64,000 bases of DNA from Rotaria macrura (lineage: Eukaryota; Rotifera; Eurotatoria; Philodinida; Philodinidae), in assembly GCA_900239685.1 (NCBI GenBank), contig OENT01000385.1:1-64000 (forward strand). The letters are read 5' to 3'. The notes beneath the pieces are model-generated. The model was not told the origin of the DNA and did not search any database. It saw only the letters and a program-made list of their open reading frames with translations. Below are positions 61,001-64,000 of this stretch, piece after piece. The stretch's first letter is position 1, and the number at the start of each line of letters is the position of its first letter. A program made the position numbers and the translations under genes.

Positions 61001-63808
61001 CAAGTTTTCATTTAAATTTTCTTCCACTTCGTTTTGATTTTGATTTCCAGTCGATATGTATTTAGAAGATATTATTGAGCGACATTGCCTACCCGTATAT
61101 GATTCACATTTTAAACTATTCGTTCCTTGTACATCATTATCCATAATGATTTGTGGTTGAAAATCAATCGATGGTAATCTTAAATCGATGATTCTTATTT
61201 TTCTTTTTAAAACAAACAAATTTTTCTCACTTACATATCATCATTTAAATCAGCATGAGAAATATCGACTAGAACAAAAATAAATCATAGAAAAATTACA
61301 TAATACTATATGTAGGAAGGAAACATTCGATGTGAACGTTTCCGATTTCAATGATTTCTTTCCTTGTGCATACACTGAGGAGTTTGCTAATCAAACTCAT
61401 TTCAAAAAAAAAGTCCAGTACCAACTAGTACTGTACTAGATATGAGAATTTTAGTATGTTCATATTTCAGAACGTTGGTTGAAAATTAACCACTGTTTCA
61501 ATGTTGTCTCGCAGTAGGGTAAAAGAACTTTCCAAAGAGATAACTATATATAACTACATCGTATTCAATATTTATTGAAGATTATTCTTTAATTTAATTG
61601 TGCTGCAATTTGACAAAGTTTTCCTCGTTCTTTTTTCGAAGCTAATCTATGGGAAATAGTTTTTTTTATTGTGTGTGTAGAGCTTTAGATCAAATATGTA
61701 TATCTATCTTAGATGTAAATTACGTTCAATTTATATAGAAGAAAAAGACGAAGCACTGTCAGTAAATCCATGAGAATGTTTCAGTTGCTGTAGGAATTCA
61801 TATCGTTTTTAATTTTTCTTTAGAATACTTTTTATAGTATCTACAAAAAGGATAGAAATCAATGAAATTTTGTTGAAACTATCGAAAGACGCTTTCTAAT
61901 AAGTACACAAAATGACATCACTTCTTTTCAATACCTGGATTCGTAATTCGTACATATCCACTTGATGATAATGTTTGAAAACCATTCGATACTTCACATT
62001 TGTAAAAGCCTTCCTCTGATTCTTTCGAATTCTTTAACTTAATACTAAACAGAAATATAAATTTACATTTTCTTTTTTTGCTTTCTTTTATCTATGCGGA
62101 ATTTACTATTCATTACCTCGATCGGTATCCAGATGTATCAATAGAAAAGCTTTTTTTATCAAGCGGATGATTATATCTATACCAATTAAATGATACGGGA
62201 TACGATGATTGAACTTGACATTCCAACATAACTTTACTACCACCGTTTTTCGTTACATTTTTTAATGTCTTGATCCAATGCATATTTGTGGATATTAGTA
62301 AATCCGATTGTTCAGTACTAGAAAAGAAATAAAACACACAGATATGATCGATAATCTAATTGCTTTGACAAAAACAAGACATCAACGAAATCCATTTAAA
62401 TATCATTATCTCTTTAGACACTTTCATCAAGGTACAATCGATATAGATCATTTACTCATCAATCTTAACCTATGAATACATGCCTATACACACACATATA
62501 TTTATATATATATATATATATATATATGTGTTGCTCTACTTTATTGATTAGGTAAGAAACCTTAGAGCGTTTTCTTTTGGCGTGCTTGAGCAGTCTTTGT
62601 GTTGTTTCCTTCTAATTCTATGACTAGAACACGCACGAGACAATTTGTATTCTTTCTTGACTGGCGGATATATGCATGTGCAATATCCTTCTCGTTTATC
62701 CGTATGTCAGGCTTCTTATTCATATCATCTCCACCAAAGATCAACAATGCATATGGATATATACGCATATATACTTGCACATACATACATACAGATATAT
62801 ATATATATATATGTGTGTGTATATGTGTATCGTATGTAATACCTTAAGATTACTGAAGTTGCTTGATTGACGATTGTATTTGTTACTTGTGCTTGAAGCT
62901 GGTCAATGTTGTCATTATTAATTGGTGACAGATCGCAGAATGACAAAAATCCAATGAAAAGAAAAAGAAAACAAGAAACGTCGTCTAAATATGAAAAAAC
63001 AATGATATAATAATATGTTGGATAGGTGATAACATTGTTTTATTTCTTCCTGAATCATTATTCTAACACAGGGTGAGAAAAAATAAGATCGATGAATAGT
63101 ATACAGAAAAGGAAGCTGTAAATATGCACTTGGCACCCATAATTATAATACCACACGCGAAATCAATCTATTGTCTAAACATTGCGCCTGATCAACACAT
63201 GTAAACATTCAAATATGTTCTTTACTCTTCCCAGTAGGCGACCAGTTCTCTTCGTTTACAAGTGCTTAGTAAGTAGCGGGTATGCCTTAAGTAAATAGCG
63301 AGATACGAGTGTGTCAAGAGTTTTGAGACTCTTGATATGAGAGGCAAACAAAAAATCATTAGCGTTATTCGATAGTTAGTAATAATAGGAAAACATACAT
63401 ATTGAATAAAAAATAAAACAGACTCTCATATGTTCAACAGTAATAATGAAATTGTTTAGCAGAATATTAACAATCATTATTGAATAAGAAATAATTCTTG
63501 TTAAAAAAAAGAATCTTTATAGTTTTTCTTTTCTTTGTCTACTGGACATCAGATATTTGTCCTTCGAGTTGATGAGAAATAAGAGCAGAAAGTCAAATGA
63601 TGTGCATATCTTATAGAGAAATAGAATCATGATCAACTTGGTTCTTGCTTTTATTTCCTCCTTATTCATGTATAAGATGAAGACATGAAAATGTCAAGGT
63701 TCGAGTTTATTATTACACATATACGTAGATAAACATATTTGTCTCTCTATCTCTCTACAGATATATGTGTGTTTCCTAAACGTTAAATAACTTACCAGAT
63801 ATGTTCAT
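58041..63808 (-). CDS. ROR: ROR-family receptor tyrosine (pseudo)kinase
   Basis: Ten exons (63808-63796, 62984-62843, 62317-62117, 62044-61935, 61268-61235, 61202-60802, 60737-60636, 59628-59164, 59092-58970, 58903-58041) join in frame to 817 residues. Order: signal peptide (VSCFLFLFIGFLSF); Ig domain (VMLECQVQ...EEGFYKCEVSNG); Frizzled-type Cys-rich domain (CHKLLLPMICLF, SICRRSCHYF) with the ROR-like LPN..TCDSLPP tail; then directly the membrane helix (LLSILIPLIVLSVICLIIIL), a Ser-rich juxtamembrane segment and the kinase. No kringle is found. Kinase motifs: GEGDYG loop, IIK lysine, HND in place of HRD, and SNIA where DFG (DLG in ROR1) should be. The activation loop YDVDYY and QPYYGRTNPEVIEMIRDR match ROR closely. 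The missing DFG aspartate predicts weak or no catalysis, so it probably acts as a Wnt co-receptor scaffold. The first coding exon is only 13 nt. Confidence 0.88.
62562..62785 (-). other. Open frame within a ROR intron (possible alternative exon)
   Basis: Within the intron between ROR exons 2 and 3, an open frame reads ALLIFGGDDMNKKPDI... and ends ...TAQARQKKTL before a TAA, followed by AATAAA. Base composition is less AT-rich than the surrounding ATAT microsatellites, which suggests constraint. A join from exon 1 (phase 1) to an acceptor-like GGTGGAG just before GATGATATG keeps the frame, whereas exon 2 does not join to it. It could be an alternative last exon, a nested gene or chance. No family is recognised. 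Confidence 0.2.
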
Positions 63809-64000
63809 GAGTATTAACGTTGAGATGTTGTAATAACAATGGAAATCAATTGAAAAAATTTATGTTTTACTGTGACTGAATAATTGTCAACTAGACCAAT
63901 AATTAACGCATTGAATTAATTTTGTGTATCTAAAATGGTATTAATTATTTCGTTTTTCTTTATAAAGAATTGAATTATTCGTTTTTTTCTATTTCACATA

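Noticed and set aside
62485-62530. Long TA dinucleotide tracts (also near 14815, 42890, 49310 and 62795)
   Set aside because: Common microsatellites of AT-rich introns and spacers; no special role seen.

Overview
The window looks like nuclear DNA of a bdelloid rotifer (Rotaria or Adineta type). It is AT-rich, its genes are animal genes cut by many short introns of roughly 45-90 bp with GT...AG ends, and it carries an NHL-repeat beta-propeller gene of a kind that is abundant in bdelloids. TGTGGG-like tracts, which resemble the telomere repeat reported for Adineta, occur near the left side. Family assignments come from reading translated exons against remembered family sequences. No search was run.

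Layout. Positions 1 to about 9.8 kb are accessory in character: an NHL-repeat gene (2152-3092), a decayed C39-like cysteine-peptidase gene (8916-9532), a tRNA 3' remnant, several short fold-back or MITE-like repeats, perfect hairpins and GT/CA-rich tracts. From 10 kb to the right end the window is conserved gene space. On the minus strand lie PSMB3 (proteasome beta-3, 10065-10807), ATP6V0D (V-ATPase subunit d, 10957-13570) and EXOC1/Sec3 (exocyst, 13898-22603), packed head to tail. A gap of about 5 kb holds a FLYWCH/MULE-like remnant and a TA-flanked palindromic element. Next come a tetraspanin with a mucin-like insert (27670-30225), a predicted three-exon small membrane protein (35503-36175) and a protocadherin-like cadherin (36962-41919), all on the minus strand. 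A single-exon gamma-glutamylcyclotransferase-like gene (46165-47223) is on the plus strand. A TAA-flanked transposon-like element (47759-48877) contains a second, almost wholly palindromic element (48330-48654). The window ends with a full ABCB/P-glycoprotein-type transporter (49374-56750) and a ROR-family receptor tyrosine (pseudo)kinase (58041-63808), both minus.

The genes do not form an operon or a single pathway. PSMB3, ATP6V0D and EXOC1 are housekeeping genes for protein turnover, organelle acidification and secretion. Tetraspanin, cadherin, ABCB and ROR are cell-surface proteins.

Main points for follow-up: (i) several fold-back elements, each built from repeats of its own short word (GTATACG, AGATCTTA, GCGTAACT, ACGCGTT, TAAACCCTTT, TGTGGG), two of which share the terminus CCCAGGTCGA; (ii) a ROR receptor with Asn in place of the DFG aspartate and no kringle; (iii) a tetraspanin whose large loop carries a Thr-rich insert and an RQKR furin-like site; (iv) tiny coding exons, namely the 28-nt last exon of ATP6V0D and the 13-nt first exon of ROR. 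I saw no retroviral or LTR element, no CRISPR array and no rRNA.
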